A stretch of 64,000 bases of DNA from Nonomuraea wenchangensis (GTDB lineage: Bacteria > Actinomycetota > Actinomycetes > Streptosporangiales > Streptosporangiaceae). Of the stretch, positions 15,629 to 23,287 are shown piece after piece; the stretch's first letter is position 1; every line of letters starts with the position of its first letter. The notes beneath the pieces were generated by a model. The model was not told the DNA's origin and searched no databases. It saw only the letters and a list, made by a program, of their open reading frames with translations. The stretch is from the NCBI RefSeq assembly GCF_900111685.1, contig NZ_FOHX01000009.1:124001-188000 (forward strand), in the 5' to 3' direction. The translations under genes and the position numbers were made by a program.

Positions 15629-17017
15629 ATGAGCGAGTTCCGTATCGAACATGACTCCATGGGCGAGGTACGCGTGCCGGCGGGGGCCAGGTGGCGCGCC
15701 CAGACCCAGCGGGCGGTGGAGAACTTCCCGGTGTCGGGGCGGCCTCTGGAGCCGTCCCACATCGCCGCGCTGGGCCTGGTCAAGGCGGTCGCCGCCGAGG
15801 TCAACGGCGAGCTGGGCGTGCTCGCCGAGGACCTGGCCGAGGCCGTCGCGCAGGCGGCGGCCGACGTGGCCGACAACGAGCACGACGACCACTTCCCGAT
15901 CGACGTCTTCCAGACCGGCTCCGGCACCTCGTCCAACATGAACGCCAACGAGGTGATCGCCACGCTGGCCGAGGAGCGGCTGGGCCGCCCCGTCCATCCG
16001 AACGACCACGTGAACGCCTCCCAGTCGTCCAACGACGTCTTCCCGACCTCGATCCACGTGGCGGCGGCCACCGAGGTGACCTTCCACCTGATCCCGTCGC
16101 TGCGTCACCTGGCGGAGGCGTTGCGGGCGAAGGCGGCCGAGTTCGCGGGCCTGGTGAAGGCGGGGCGCACCCATCTGATGGACGCCACGCCGGTGACGCT
16201 GGGCCAGGAGTTCGGCGGCTACGCCACCCAGGTCGAGCACGGCGTCGTACGGGTGACCGCCGCGATGGACCGCGTGCTGGAGCTGCCCCTGGGCGGCACC
16301 GCCGTGGGCACCGGCATCAACACGCCGCCGGGGTTCGCGAAGGCGGCCATCGCCAAGCTGCGCGAGGCGACCGGCATCCCGTTCACCGAGGCGGCCGACC
16401 ACTTCGAGGCGCAGAGCGCGCAGGACGCCATCGTGGAGCTGTCCGGGCAGCTCAAGGTGGTGGCGGTGTCGCTCAACAAGATCGCCAACGACCTCCGCTG
16501 GATGGGCTCGGGCCCGCGCGCGGGGCTGGGCGAGATCAACCTGCCCGACCTGCAGCCCGGCTCGTCGATCATGCCGGGCAAGGTCAACCCGGTGATCCCC
16601 GAGGCCACGGCCATGGTCGCGGCCCAGGTGATCGGCAACGACGCGGCGATCACGTTCGCGGGGGCGTCCGGCAGCTTCGAGCTGAACGTGCAGCTCCCGG
16701 TGATCGCCCGCAACGTCCTGGAGTCGATCCGGCTGCTGGCGAACGTCTCGCGGCTGCTCGCCGACCGCTGCGTCACCGGCATCACGGCGAACGCCGAGCG
16801 CCTGCGCGAGTACGCCGAGTCGTCCCCGTCGATCGTCACCCCGCTCAACAAGTACGTCGGCTACGAGGAGGCCGCGAAGATCGCCAAGCAGGCCCTTGCG
16901 GAGCGCAGGACCATCCGCGAGGTGGTCGTCGAGCGCGGCCACGTGGCCGCGGGCACCCTGACCGAGGAGCAGCTCGACGCCGCGCTCGACGTGCTGTCGA
17001 TGACCCGGCCGGGTTAG
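15629..17017 (+). CDS. fumC: Class II fumarate hydratase
   Basis: A 462-aa cytosolic homotetramer-type fumarase that interconverts fumarate and malate without iron. The superfamily signature GSSIMPGKVNPV is intact, with TGSGTSSNMNANEV and HVNASQSSNDVFPT contributing to the active site and the LVKAGRTHLMDATPVTLGQE segment. Length is normal. The stop overlaps the convergent trpD stop by four bases (17014-17017). The upstream kinase gene ends 30 bp before the start. A class I enzyme is also present at 10170, so fumarase activity is duplicated in two unrelated folds. Confidence 0.95.
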   Translation: MSEFRIEHDSMGEVRVPAGARWRAQTQRAVENFPVSGRPLEPSHIAALGLVKAVAAEVNGELGVLAEDLAEAVAQAAADVADNEHDDHFPIDVFQTGSGTSSNMNANEVIATLAEERLGRPVHPNDHVNASQSSNDVFPTSIHVAAATEVTFHLIPSLRHLAEALRAKAAEFAGLVKAGRTHLMDATPVTLGQEFGGYATQVEHGVVRVTAAMDRVLELPLGGTAVGTGINTPPGFAKAAIAKLREATGIPFTEAADHFEAQSAQDAIVELSGQLKVVAVSLNKIANDLRWMGSGPRAGLGEINLPDLQPGSSIMPGKVNPVIPEATAMVAAQVIGNDAAITFAGASGSFELNVQLPVIARNVLESIRLLANVSRLLADRCVTGITANAERLREYAESSPSIVTPLNKYVGYEEAAKIAKQALAERRTIREVVVERGHVAAGTLTEEQLDAALDVLSMTRPG

Positions 17018-18108
17018 GCCGTACGGGTCGCGTGGCCCCAGCGGGTGAGCAGGGAGAGCGCGGCGCCGGAGTCCACGGCGTCGGCGGCCCGCTTGTAGGC
17101 GCCGGCGAGGGCGGGCACCAGCTCGTTCGCGCGCGGCGCGCCCTCGGCGGCCACCACGGCGGCGGCGGCGTTCAGCAGGACGATGTCGCGCACCGGGCCG
17201 CGTTCGCCGGCGAGCATGGTCCGCGCGACGGCGGCGTTGTGCCGGGCGTCGCCGCCGAGCAGGTCGTCGGGGTGGGCGCGGGCGATGCCCAGCTCGGCGG
17301 GGTCGAAGGCGGTGCGGGTGACGGTGCCGAGCCGGACGACCCAGATGGTCGAGGGGCCGCAGGTGGTGAGCTCGTCGAGCCCGTCGTGGCCGCGGAAGAC
17401 GAGTGCGGAGCCGCCCCGGGCGGCCAGCACGCCGGCGATGACGGGCGCCATCCGCTGGTGGTAGACCCCGACCGCCTGCGCGGGCGGCAGTGCGGGGTTG
17501 GTGAGCGGGCCCAGGAAGTTGAACACCGTGGGCACGCCCAGCTCGCGGCGCGGCCCGGAGGTGCGCTTCAGCGCCGGGTTGAACACAGGCGCGAAGCAGA
17601 ACGTGATCCCGAGCTCCTCGGCGATGTGGACGACGGCGGCGGGCGGCAGGTCGACGACCACGCCCAGCTCCTCCAGCACGTCGGCGGCGCCGGATTTGGA
17701 GCTCGCGGCCCGGCCGCCGTGCTTGACGACCTTGACGCCCGCGGCGGCGGCCACGATGGCGGCCATGGTGGAGATGTTGACGGTGTTCGCCCGGTCGCCG
17801 CCGGTGCCGACGAGGTCGACGGGGTCGCCGGAGACGCGGATCGCCGCCGATCGGGTCAGCATGCCGTCGGCCAGCCCGGAGACCTCCTCCACGCTCTCGC
17901 CCTTGGCCCGCAGCGCGACCGCGAACGCGGCGATCTGGGCGTCCGTGACGCGGTCCGACATGATCTGCTCCATCGCCCAGGCGGCCTGGCGGGAGGTGAG
18001 CGACACCTTGTCGAGGAGCAGGGACAGCAGCTCGGCCCAGGTCTTCGCGACCTCTTTGGCGGAGGCTGGAGTGGTGCCGGGTGCGGCGTTGGCTGCGGTG
18101 CTGGTCAC
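17014..18108 (-). CDS. trpD: Anthranilate phosphoribosyltransferase
   Basis: A 364-aa enzyme of tryptophan biosynthesis that joins anthranilate and PRPP to give phosphoribosyl-anthranilate. Motifs are intact: DLVGTGGDRANTVNIST (PRPP/diphosphate binding), KVVKHGGRAASSKSGAADVLEELG, and FCFAPVFNPALKR, TVFNFLGPLTNPA. No other trp gene is in the window, so it is a stand-alone trp locus. Its 5' leader carries a two-Trp-codon peptide and competing hairpins (18164-18261), so attenuation by tryptophan is likely. The first 20 residues are Ala/Thr-rich and may not be conserved. Confidence 0.95.
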   Translation of the reverse strand: MTSTAANAAPGTTPASAKEVAKTWAELLSLLLDKVSLTSRQAAWAMEQIMSDRVTDAQIAAFAVALRAKGESVEEVSGLADGMLTRSAAIRVSGDPVDLVGTGGDRANTVNISTMAAIVAAAAGVKVVKHGGRAASSKSGAADVLEELGVVVDLPPAAVVHIAEELGITFCFAPVFNPALKRTSGPRRELGVPTVFNFLGPLTNPALPPAQAVGVYHQRMAPVIAGVLAARGGSALVFRGHDGLDELTTCGPSTIWVVRLGTVTRTAFDPAELGIARAHPDDLLGGDARHNAAVARTMLAGERGPVRDIVLLNAAAAVVAAEGAPRANELVPALAGAYKRAADAVDSGAALSLLTRWGHATRTA

Positions 18109-18163
18109 GGGAAAGCGCCCCTTTCGTGAAGTGCTCGACGGGGGCGCGTGCGGAAATGCCGGT

Positions 18164-18224
18164 GGCCGCCTCGTCGAGGCGGCCGGGTGCGTGTGCGCTC
18201 GGAGGTCCGCCTAGGAGGCGGGCC
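18164..18224 (-). promoter_or_regulatory. Transcription attenuator ahead of trpD
   Basis: Read on the minus strand there are four complementary segments. Segment 1 (18224-18216) overlaps the end of the leader peptide and pairs with segment 2 (18212-18204), with one G-U pair. Segment 3 (18184-18176, GGCCGCCTC) pairs perfectly with segment 4 (18172-18164, GAGGCGGCC) as a 9-bp stem with a 3-nt loop. Segment 2 (AGGCGG) can pair instead with segment 3 (CCGCCT). This is the classic pause, antiterminator and terminator layout. No T-run follows the 3:4 stem. Confidence 0.75.
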
Positions 18225-18249
18225 ACCACTGCTGCGCATACGCGATCAT
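18211..18249 (-). CDS. trp leader peptide (MIAYAQQWWPAS)
   Basis: A 12-codon open frame with two consecutive TGG codons immediately before segment 1/2 of the attenuator, ending in TAG. Ribosome stalling at the Trp codons when charged tRNA-Trp is scarce would favour the antiterminator and trpD expression. An in-frame ATG at 18261 would lengthen it to 16 residues (MLGR added). Neither start has a strong ribosome-binding site; only a weak GGG is present before 18249. Confidence 0.75.
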   Translation of the reverse strand: MIAYAQQWWPAS

Positions 18250-18278
18250 GCGGCCCAACATATCAGACGCGTTGATCC

Positions 18279-18302
18279 ACATAGCGCAGCGCGCATCTAT
18301 GT
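18279..18302. promoter_or_regulatory. Inverted repeat in the trpD/SDR intergenic region
   Basis: ACATAG (18279-18284) and CTATGT (18297-18302) are 6-bp inverted arms with a 12-bp spacer. On the minus strand the distal arm contains TATGTG, a possible -10 for the trp leader transcript, so the repeat could be an operator. There is no independent support. Confidence 0.35.
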
Positions 18303-18350
18303 CGTCCGCCCCCATGCTGGCCGGTCCGGGGAGCGCCTAGGGTGCGGAGT

Positions 18351-19103
18351 ATGGCGAAGGAGCTGACTGGGCGGACCGCGCTGGTGACGGGGGCGGGCAG
18401 CGGCATCGGGGCGGCCTGCGCCCGCAGGCTGGCCGCCGCCGGCGCCCGGGTGCTGGTCGCGGACCTGCGGGCCGAGCCGGCCGAGAAGGTGGCCGCCGAG
18501 GTGGGCGGCGCGGCCGTGGTGGCCGATCTGACCGATCCCGGGTTCGTCGCGGCGCTGCCGGACGAGCCGGTCGACATCGTGGTGAACAACGCCGGGTTCC
18601 AGCACGTGGCGCCGATCGAGGACTTCCCGCCCGAGATCTTCTCGGCCATGCTGCGGGTCATGGTGGAGGCGCCGTTCCTCATCGCGAGGCGGGTGCTGCC
18701 CGGCATGTACGAGCGCGGCTGGGGCAGGTTCGTCAACATCTCGTCCGTGCACGGGCTGCGGGCCTCGCCTTACAAGTCGGCGTACATCACGGCCAAGCAC
18801 GCGCTGGAGGGCTTCTCCAAGGTGGTGGCCCTGGAGGGGGCGGCCCACGGGGTGACCTCGACCTGCGTGTGCCCGGCGTACGTGCGCACGCCGCTGGTGG
18901 AGGCGCAGATCGCCGACCAGGCCAGGGTGCACGGGATCGCGCCCGAGGAGGTCGTGGAGACGATCATGCTGGCGCCCGCGGCGGTGAAACGCCTGATCGA
19001 GCCGGAGGAGGTGGCCGAGCTGGTCGCCTACCTGTGCGGCCCCGCCGGCTCCGCCATCACCGGCGTCTCCCTTCCCATGGACGGGGGGTGGACGGCCCAC
19101 TGA
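18351..19103 (+). CDS. 3-hydroxybutyrate dehydrogenase-like SDR oxidoreductase
   Basis: A 250-aa classical short-chain dehydrogenase. The cofactor motif is TALVTGAGSGIGAACARRLA, with VADLRAEPAEK favouring NAD. NNAG is followed by the catalytic Ser (ISSVHGLRASPYKSAY) and YxxxK (Tyr-Ile-Thr-Ala-Lys). The stretches FLIARRVLPGMYERGWGR, VHGLRASPYKSAY and CPAYVRTPLVEAQI closely match D-3-hydroxybutyrate dehydrogenases, which oxidise 3-hydroxybutyrate to acetoacetate. The ATG at 18351 begins at the usual place; a GTG at 18342 is possible. Its TGA overlaps the ATG of the PucR gene (TGATG), so the two are translationally coupled. Confidence 0.88.
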   Translation: MAKELTGRTALVTGAGSGIGAACARRLAAAGARVLVADLRAEPAEKVAAEVGGAAVVADLTDPGFVAALPDEPVDIVVNNAGFQHVAPIEDFPPEIFSAMLRVMVEAPFLIARRVLPGMYERGWGRFVNISSVHGLRASPYKSAYITAKHALEGFSKVVALEGAAHGVTSTCVCPAYVRTPLVEAQIADQARVHGIAPEEVVETIMLAPAAVKRLIEPEEVAELVAYLCGPAGSAITGVSLPMDGGWTAH

Positions 19104-20986
19104 TGTCCCGCCGCTATCTGGAGCTGCTGGCGCGCGAGGCGTCGGCGGTGGAGTTCGAGGGGCCGATCGTCGAGGCGCGGGCCCGTGGGGCGGACGCGGC
19201 CGAGATCGAGGAGCTGGAGCAGGCCAAGATCGAGGCGCTGAAGGTGCGCGCGCTGCTCAGGCGGCGGGCCCGGCGCGAGGCCGAGCTGTCGGCCCTGTAC
19301 GACACCGCCGGCGACCTCGCCGCCCTGCGCGACCTGGACGCCGTCCTGGAGGCGATCGTGCACCGGGCCAGGCAGCTCCTCGCGACCGACATCGCGTACA
19401 TGACCCTGCACGACCCCGAGCAGGGCGACACGTACATGCGGGTCACCGACGGGTCGATCTCGGCCAAGTTCCGCGCGCTGCGCCTGGCGATGGGCGCGGG
19501 CCTCGGCGGGCTGGTGGCGCAGACGGCGACGCCGTACGCGACCGCCGACTACTTCGCCGACCCGCGCTTCCGCCACGAGGGCCACATCGACGTGGCCGTC
19601 AAGGAGGAGGGCCTGGTCGCCATCCTCGGCGTGCCGCTGCGGCTGGGGCAGCGGGTGATCGGCGTGCTGATGGCGGCCAACCGCAGCGCGCGGCCGTTCC
19701 ATCAGGAGGAGGTCGCGTTGCTGGCGAGCCTCGCGGCGCACGCGGCGGTGGCGATCGACAACGCGCGGCTGCTCCAGGAGACCAGGAACGCGCTGGAGGA
19801 GCTGTCCCAGGCCCACCGCACCGCGCGGGCGCGCGGCGAGGCGGTCGAGCGGGCGGCGCTCGCGCACGACCGGATGACCTCGCTGGTGCTGCGCGGCGGC
19901 GGCATCGAGGACGTCGCGGCCGTGGTGACGGACGTGCTGGGCGGCGCGATCGCCGTCCTGGACGACCTGGGGCGCCCGCTCACGGGCGACGTGGGCGAGC
20001 TGGACGCGGGGGTGTTCGAGGCCGCGCAGGCGTCGCGGGCGCTCGGCCGCACGGTGCGGCGCGGTGAGCTGCTGGTGGCGTCCGTGGACGTCGGCGGCGA
20101 GCCGGTGTGCACGCTCGTGCTGCGCAGCGACGACGCCGACGAGCGCATCCTGGAGCGGGCGGCGCTGGTGTGCGCGCTGCTGCTGCTGTTCAGGCGGAGC
20201 GTGGCCGAGGCGGAGGGCCGGGTACGCGGCGAGCTGCTGGACGACCTCATCGCCCGGCCGGACTCCCCCGGGCTGGCCGACCGGGCCAGACGGCTCGGCG
20301 TGGACCTGGGGGCGCCGCACGTCGTCGTGGTGGTCAAACACGGCGGGCAGCGGGAACGGGCGGCGTTCTGGGCGTCCGCGGAGGCGGCGATCCGGCACGG
20401 GCTCGCGGCGGGGCGGGGCGACGAGGTCGTGCTGCTGCTGCCGGGCGAGCGTCCGGGAGCGCTGGCCGGGCGGGTGGCCGCCGAGCTGAGCGCGTCCCTG
20501 GGGTCCCCGGCGACGGCCGGCGCGGCCCTGGCGGCCCTCGCGCCGCCGGAGGAGGCCGCGCCCTACGCGGCCGCCTACCAGGAGGCGCGGCGATGCGCCG
20601 AGGCGCTGATCGCGCTGGGCCGGGCCGGCGACGGCGCGAGCGCGGCCGAGCTGGGCTTCGTCGGGCTGCTCGTCGGCGACGGCCGCGACGTGCGCGGCTT
20701 CGTGGACCGGGTGCTTGGCGCGGTGATCGGCTACGACGCCCGGCGCGGCACCGCGCTGGCCGACACGCTGGCCGCCTACTTCGGCACGGGCTGCTCGCCG
20801 TCGCGTACGGCCGAGGCCCTGCACATCCACGTCAACACCGTGACGCAGCGGCTGGACCGGGTCGGCCGGCTGCTCGGCGACGGCTGGCAGGAGCCCGAGC
20901 GGGCGCTCGAACTCCAGCTCGCCCTCCGCCTGCACCGGCTCGGCCACACATCCACCGGGCAGAGTGTGGGCTCCGACTCCATATGA
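19103..20986 (+). CDS. GAF domain and PucR/CdaR-type helix-turn-helix regulator
   Basis: A 627-aa regulator. A helical N-terminus (1-65) leads into a GAF sensor domain (about 70-215, with AVLEAIVHRARQLLATDIAYMTLHD and VAILGVPLRLGQRVIGVLMAANR). A central GGDEF-derived-like region of the CdaR type follows (about 390-540), and the C-terminal HTH_30 domain is clear (LADTLAAYFGTGCSPSRTAEALHIHVNTVTQRLDRVGRLLG). It is coupled to the 3-hydroxybutyrate dehydrogenase gene upstream and lies directly before a permease, so it likely activates this catabolic cluster in response to a small acid (inference). Confidence 0.85.
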   Translation: MSRRYLELLAREASAVEFEGPIVEARARGADAAEIEELEQAKIEALKVRALLRRRARREAELSALYDTAGDLAALRDLDAVLEAIVHRARQLLATDIAYMTLHDPEQGDTYMRVTDGSISAKFRALRLAMGAGLGGLVAQTATPYATADYFADPRFRHEGHIDVAVKEEGLVAILGVPLRLGQRVIGVLMAANRSARPFHQEEVALLASLAAHAAVAIDNARLLQETRNALEELSQAHRTARARGEAVERAALAHDRMTSLVLRGGGIEDVAAVVTDVLGGAIAVLDDLGRPLTGDVGELDAGVFEAAQASRALGRTVRRGELLVASVDVGGEPVCTLVLRSDDADERILERAALVCALLLLFRRSVAEAEGRVRGELLDDLIARPDSPGLADRARRLGVDLGAPHVVVVVKHGGQRERAAFWASAEAAIRHGLAAGRGDEVVLLLPGERPGALAGRVAAELSASLGSPATAGAALAALAPPEEAAPYAAAYQEARRCAEALIALGRAGDGASAAELGFVGLLVGDGRDVRGFVDRVLGAVIGYDARRGTALADTLAAYFGTGCSPSRTAEALHIHVNTVTQRLDRVGRLLGDGWQEPERALELQLALRLHRLGHTSTGQSVGSDSI

Positions 20987-20991
20987 GTGAT

Positions 20992-21017
20992 GCCGGTCAC
21001 TCCCTACCGTGACCGGC
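20992..21017. promoter_or_regulatory. Perfect inverted repeat abutting the permease start codon
   Basis: GCCGGTCAC (20992-21000) and GTGACCGGC (21009-21017) are perfect 9-bp arms around an 8-bp spacer. The second arm ends immediately before the ATG at 21018, where the ribosome-binding site should be. It could be a PucR operator or an RNA hairpin that limits translation of the permease. Confidence 0.55.
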
Positions 21018-22292
21018 ATGGCCACTTCCATCAAGAAGATCGTCGCCGCCAGCTTGATCGGCACGACCATCGAGTGGTACGACTTCTTCCTCTACGGCTC
21101 CGCCGCCGCCCTCGTCTTCAACAAACTCTTCTTCCCCGAGTCCGATCCGCTCACCGGCACGCTGCTGGCGTTCCTCACCTACGCCGTCGGATTCATCGCC
21201 CGCCCCCTCGGCGGCCTGGTCTTCGGCCACTTCGGCGACCGGGTGGGCCGCAAGACCCTGCTGGTCGTCAGCCTGCTGATGATGGGCACGGCGACGTTCC
21301 TCATCGGCTGCCTGCCGACCTACGAAACCCTCGGCCCTGCCGCCGCGCTGGTCCTGACCGGGCTCCGCCTGGTGCAGGGCTTCGCGCTCGGCGGCGAGTG
21401 GGGCGGCGCGGTGCTCATCGTCTCCGAGCACGGCGACGACGCCCGCCGCGGCTTCTGGGCCTCCTGGCCGCAGGCCGGCGCGCCGGGCGGCAACCTGCTG
21501 GCCACCGGCGTGCTGGCGGCGCTGGCCGCCTGGCAGTCGGAGGAGACGTTCCTGGCGTGGGGGTGGCGGGTGCCGTTCCTGCTGTCCGGGGTGCTCGTGC
21601 TGATCGGCCTGTGGATCCGGCTGTCGATCACCGAGTCGCCCGTCTTCCAGGAGTCGGAGCCGGAGGAGCGGGCGCCCATCGTGGGCGTGCTGCGCCACCA
21701 CTGGAAGGACGTGCTCGTCGCCATCGGCGCCCGCCTGGCCGAGAACATCTCCTTCTACCTGCTCACCGTCTTCGTCATCACCTACGCCAAGACCGCCGGC
21801 GTCGACAACTCGACCGTGCTGGGCGCGGTGCTCATCGCCTCGGCGGTGCACTTCGTGACGATCCCGATGTGGGGCGCGCTGTCGGACCGGGTCGGCCGCC
21901 GCCCGATCTATCTCGCCGGAGCGGCCGGCATCGGGGTGTGGATCTTCGCGTTCTTCCCGCTGGTGGACACCGGCAACTTCCTGGCGATCACCGCCGCGGT
22001 CATCGTCGGCCTGCTGTTCCACGGCATGATGTACGGCCCCCAGGCGGCCTTCTTCTCCGAGCTGTTCGGCACCCGGATGCGCTACACCGGCGTGTCGATC
22101 GGCGCCCAGCTCTCGGCCATCGTGGCGGGCGCGCTCGCGCCCATCATCGCTGTGGCGCTGCTGCGCGAGTACTCCAGTAGCCTGCCCATCTCGCTCTACC
22201 TCGGGCTGGCCGCTGTCCTCACGCTGGGCGCTGTCTACGCCGCCCGGGAGACCCAGGGCCGCGACCTGGCCGAAAGGACCCACGTACGATGA
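21018..22292 (+). CDS. MHS-family MFS permease (metabolite:H+ symporter)
   Basis: A 424-aa, twelve-helix permease of the MHS branch (shikimate, proline/betaine and citrate importers). The hallmarks are at the start (ASLIGTTIEWYDFFLYG), the loop GHFGDRVGRKTLLV, and LRLVQGFALGGEWGGAVLI. The ATG at 21018 fits the usual N-terminus; a GTG at 21009 lies inside the inverted repeat. It probably imports an organic acid, with 3-hydroxybutyrate suggested by neighbours only. Its TGA overlaps the next ATG (ATGA, 22289-22292). Confidence 0.9.
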   Translation: MATSIKKIVAASLIGTTIEWYDFFLYGSAAALVFNKLFFPESDPLTGTLLAFLTYAVGFIARPLGGLVFGHFGDRVGRKTLLVVSLLMMGTATFLIGCLPTYETLGPAAALVLTGLRLVQGFALGGEWGGAVLIVSEHGDDARRGFWASWPQAGAPGGNLLATGVLAALAAWQSEETFLAWGWRVPFLLSGVLVLIGLWIRLSITESPVFQESEPEERAPIVGVLRHHWKDVLVAIGARLAENISFYLLTVFVITYAKTAGVDNSTVLGAVLIASAVHFVTIPMWGALSDRVGRRPIYLAGAAGIGVWIFAFFPLVDTGNFLAITAAVIVGLLFHGMMYGPQAAFFSELFGTRMRYTGVSIGAQLSAIVAGALAPIIAVALLREYSSSLPISLYLGLAAVLTLGAVYAARETQGRDLAERTHVR

Positions 22293-23287
22293 AGGTCACC
22301 ACCCCCCGACTCACCCAGAACGTCCTGACCGTCGAGGGCAGGGACGGCGGCGAGCCCGTGCTGTTCGTCCACGGCAACGTCTCCTCGGCCGCGTTCTGGC
22401 GTGACACGATGGCGGCGCTGCCCGGCCGCTACCGCCCGCTCGCCGTGGACCTGCGCGGCTTCGGCGACACCGAGCCGGCCCCTGTCGACGCCACGCGCGG
22501 CCTGCGCGACTACTCCGACGACGTGCTGGAGCTGGTCGAGGCCATGGGCCTGGCGCCGGTCCACCTGGTCGGCTGGAGCATGGGCGGCGGCGTCGTGATG
22601 CAGGCCCTGCGCGACCGTCCTGGCGTGGTGCGGAGCGTCACGCTGGTCAACCCGGTCTCCCCGTACGGCTTCGGCGGCACCGAGGGCGTGGACGGCCGGA
22701 TCACGCACCCCGACGGCGCGGGCGCGGGCGCCGGCGGCGCCAACCCCGACTTCGTGGCCCGCCTCCAGGCCGGCGACCTGTCGGAGGAGTCGCCCACGTC
22801 GCCGCGCAGCGTCTTCCGCTCCTCCTACGTCAAGCACCCGGTCCCCGACGAGGACTTCTACGTCCGCGCCATGCTGACCACCCGCGTGGGCGAGGCCCAC
22901 TACCCGGGCGACGCGGTCCCGTCCGACGCCTGGCCGAACGTGGCCCCGGGCAAGACCGGCGTGCTCAACACCATGTCCCCCACCTACTTCCGGCTGGACG
23001 ACCTGCCGGAGATCGACCCCAAGCCGCCCGTCCTGTGGATCAGGGGCGCCGATGACGTCATCGTCTCCGACACGTCCCTGTTCGACCTGGCCCACCTCGG
23101 CGCGCTCGGCGTCGTGCCCGGCTCCCCCGGCACGCCCGCCCAGCCGATGGTGACGCAGACGCGGGCGGTGCTGGAGCGCTACGGCCCCTACCGCGAGGCG
23201 GTCATCGCCGAGTGCGGCCACAGCCCGCACCTGGAGCACCCTGACGAGTTCGGCCGGCTCCTGGCCGCCCACCTGGGGGAGGCGTGA
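22289..23287 (+). CDS. Alpha/beta hydrolase
   Basis: A 332-aa serine hydrolase of the alpha/beta fold. The oxyanion region is EPVLFVHGNVSSAAFW, the nucleophile elbow GWSMGG, an acid is in WIRGADDVIVS, and the histidine in ECGHSPHLEHPDEF. No signal peptide is seen, so it acts inside the cell. It overlaps the permease upstream and the secreted esterase downstream, so it belongs to the same operon. Cleavage of a hydroxybutyrate dimer or ester is a plausible role (inference). A Gly/Ala-rich loop (GAGAGAGGAN) lies in the cap region. Confidence 0.85.
   Translation: MKVTTPRLTQNVLTVEGRDGGEPVLFVHGNVSSAAFWRDTMAALPGRYRPLAVDLRGFGDTEPAPVDATRGLRDYSDDVLELVEAMGLAPVHLVGWSMGGGVVMQALRDRPGVVRSVTLVNPVSPYGFGGTEGVDGRITHPDGAGAGAGGANPDFVARLQAGDLSEESPTSPRSVFRSSYVKHPVPDEDFYVRAMLTTRVGEAHYPGDAVPSDAWPNVAPGKTGVLNTMSPTYFRLDDLPEIDPKPPVLWIRGADDVIVSDTSLFDLAHLGALGVVPGSPGTPAQPMVTQTRAVLERYGPYREAVIAECGHSPHLEHPDEFGRLLAAHLGEA

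Noticed and set aside
13679..18229. A 1516-residue open frame on the minus strand
   Set aside because: It runs antisense to the second kinase and fumC and shares the trpD region; its sequence is low-complexity Arg/Gly/His, as expected for a shadow frame in very GC-rich DNA.
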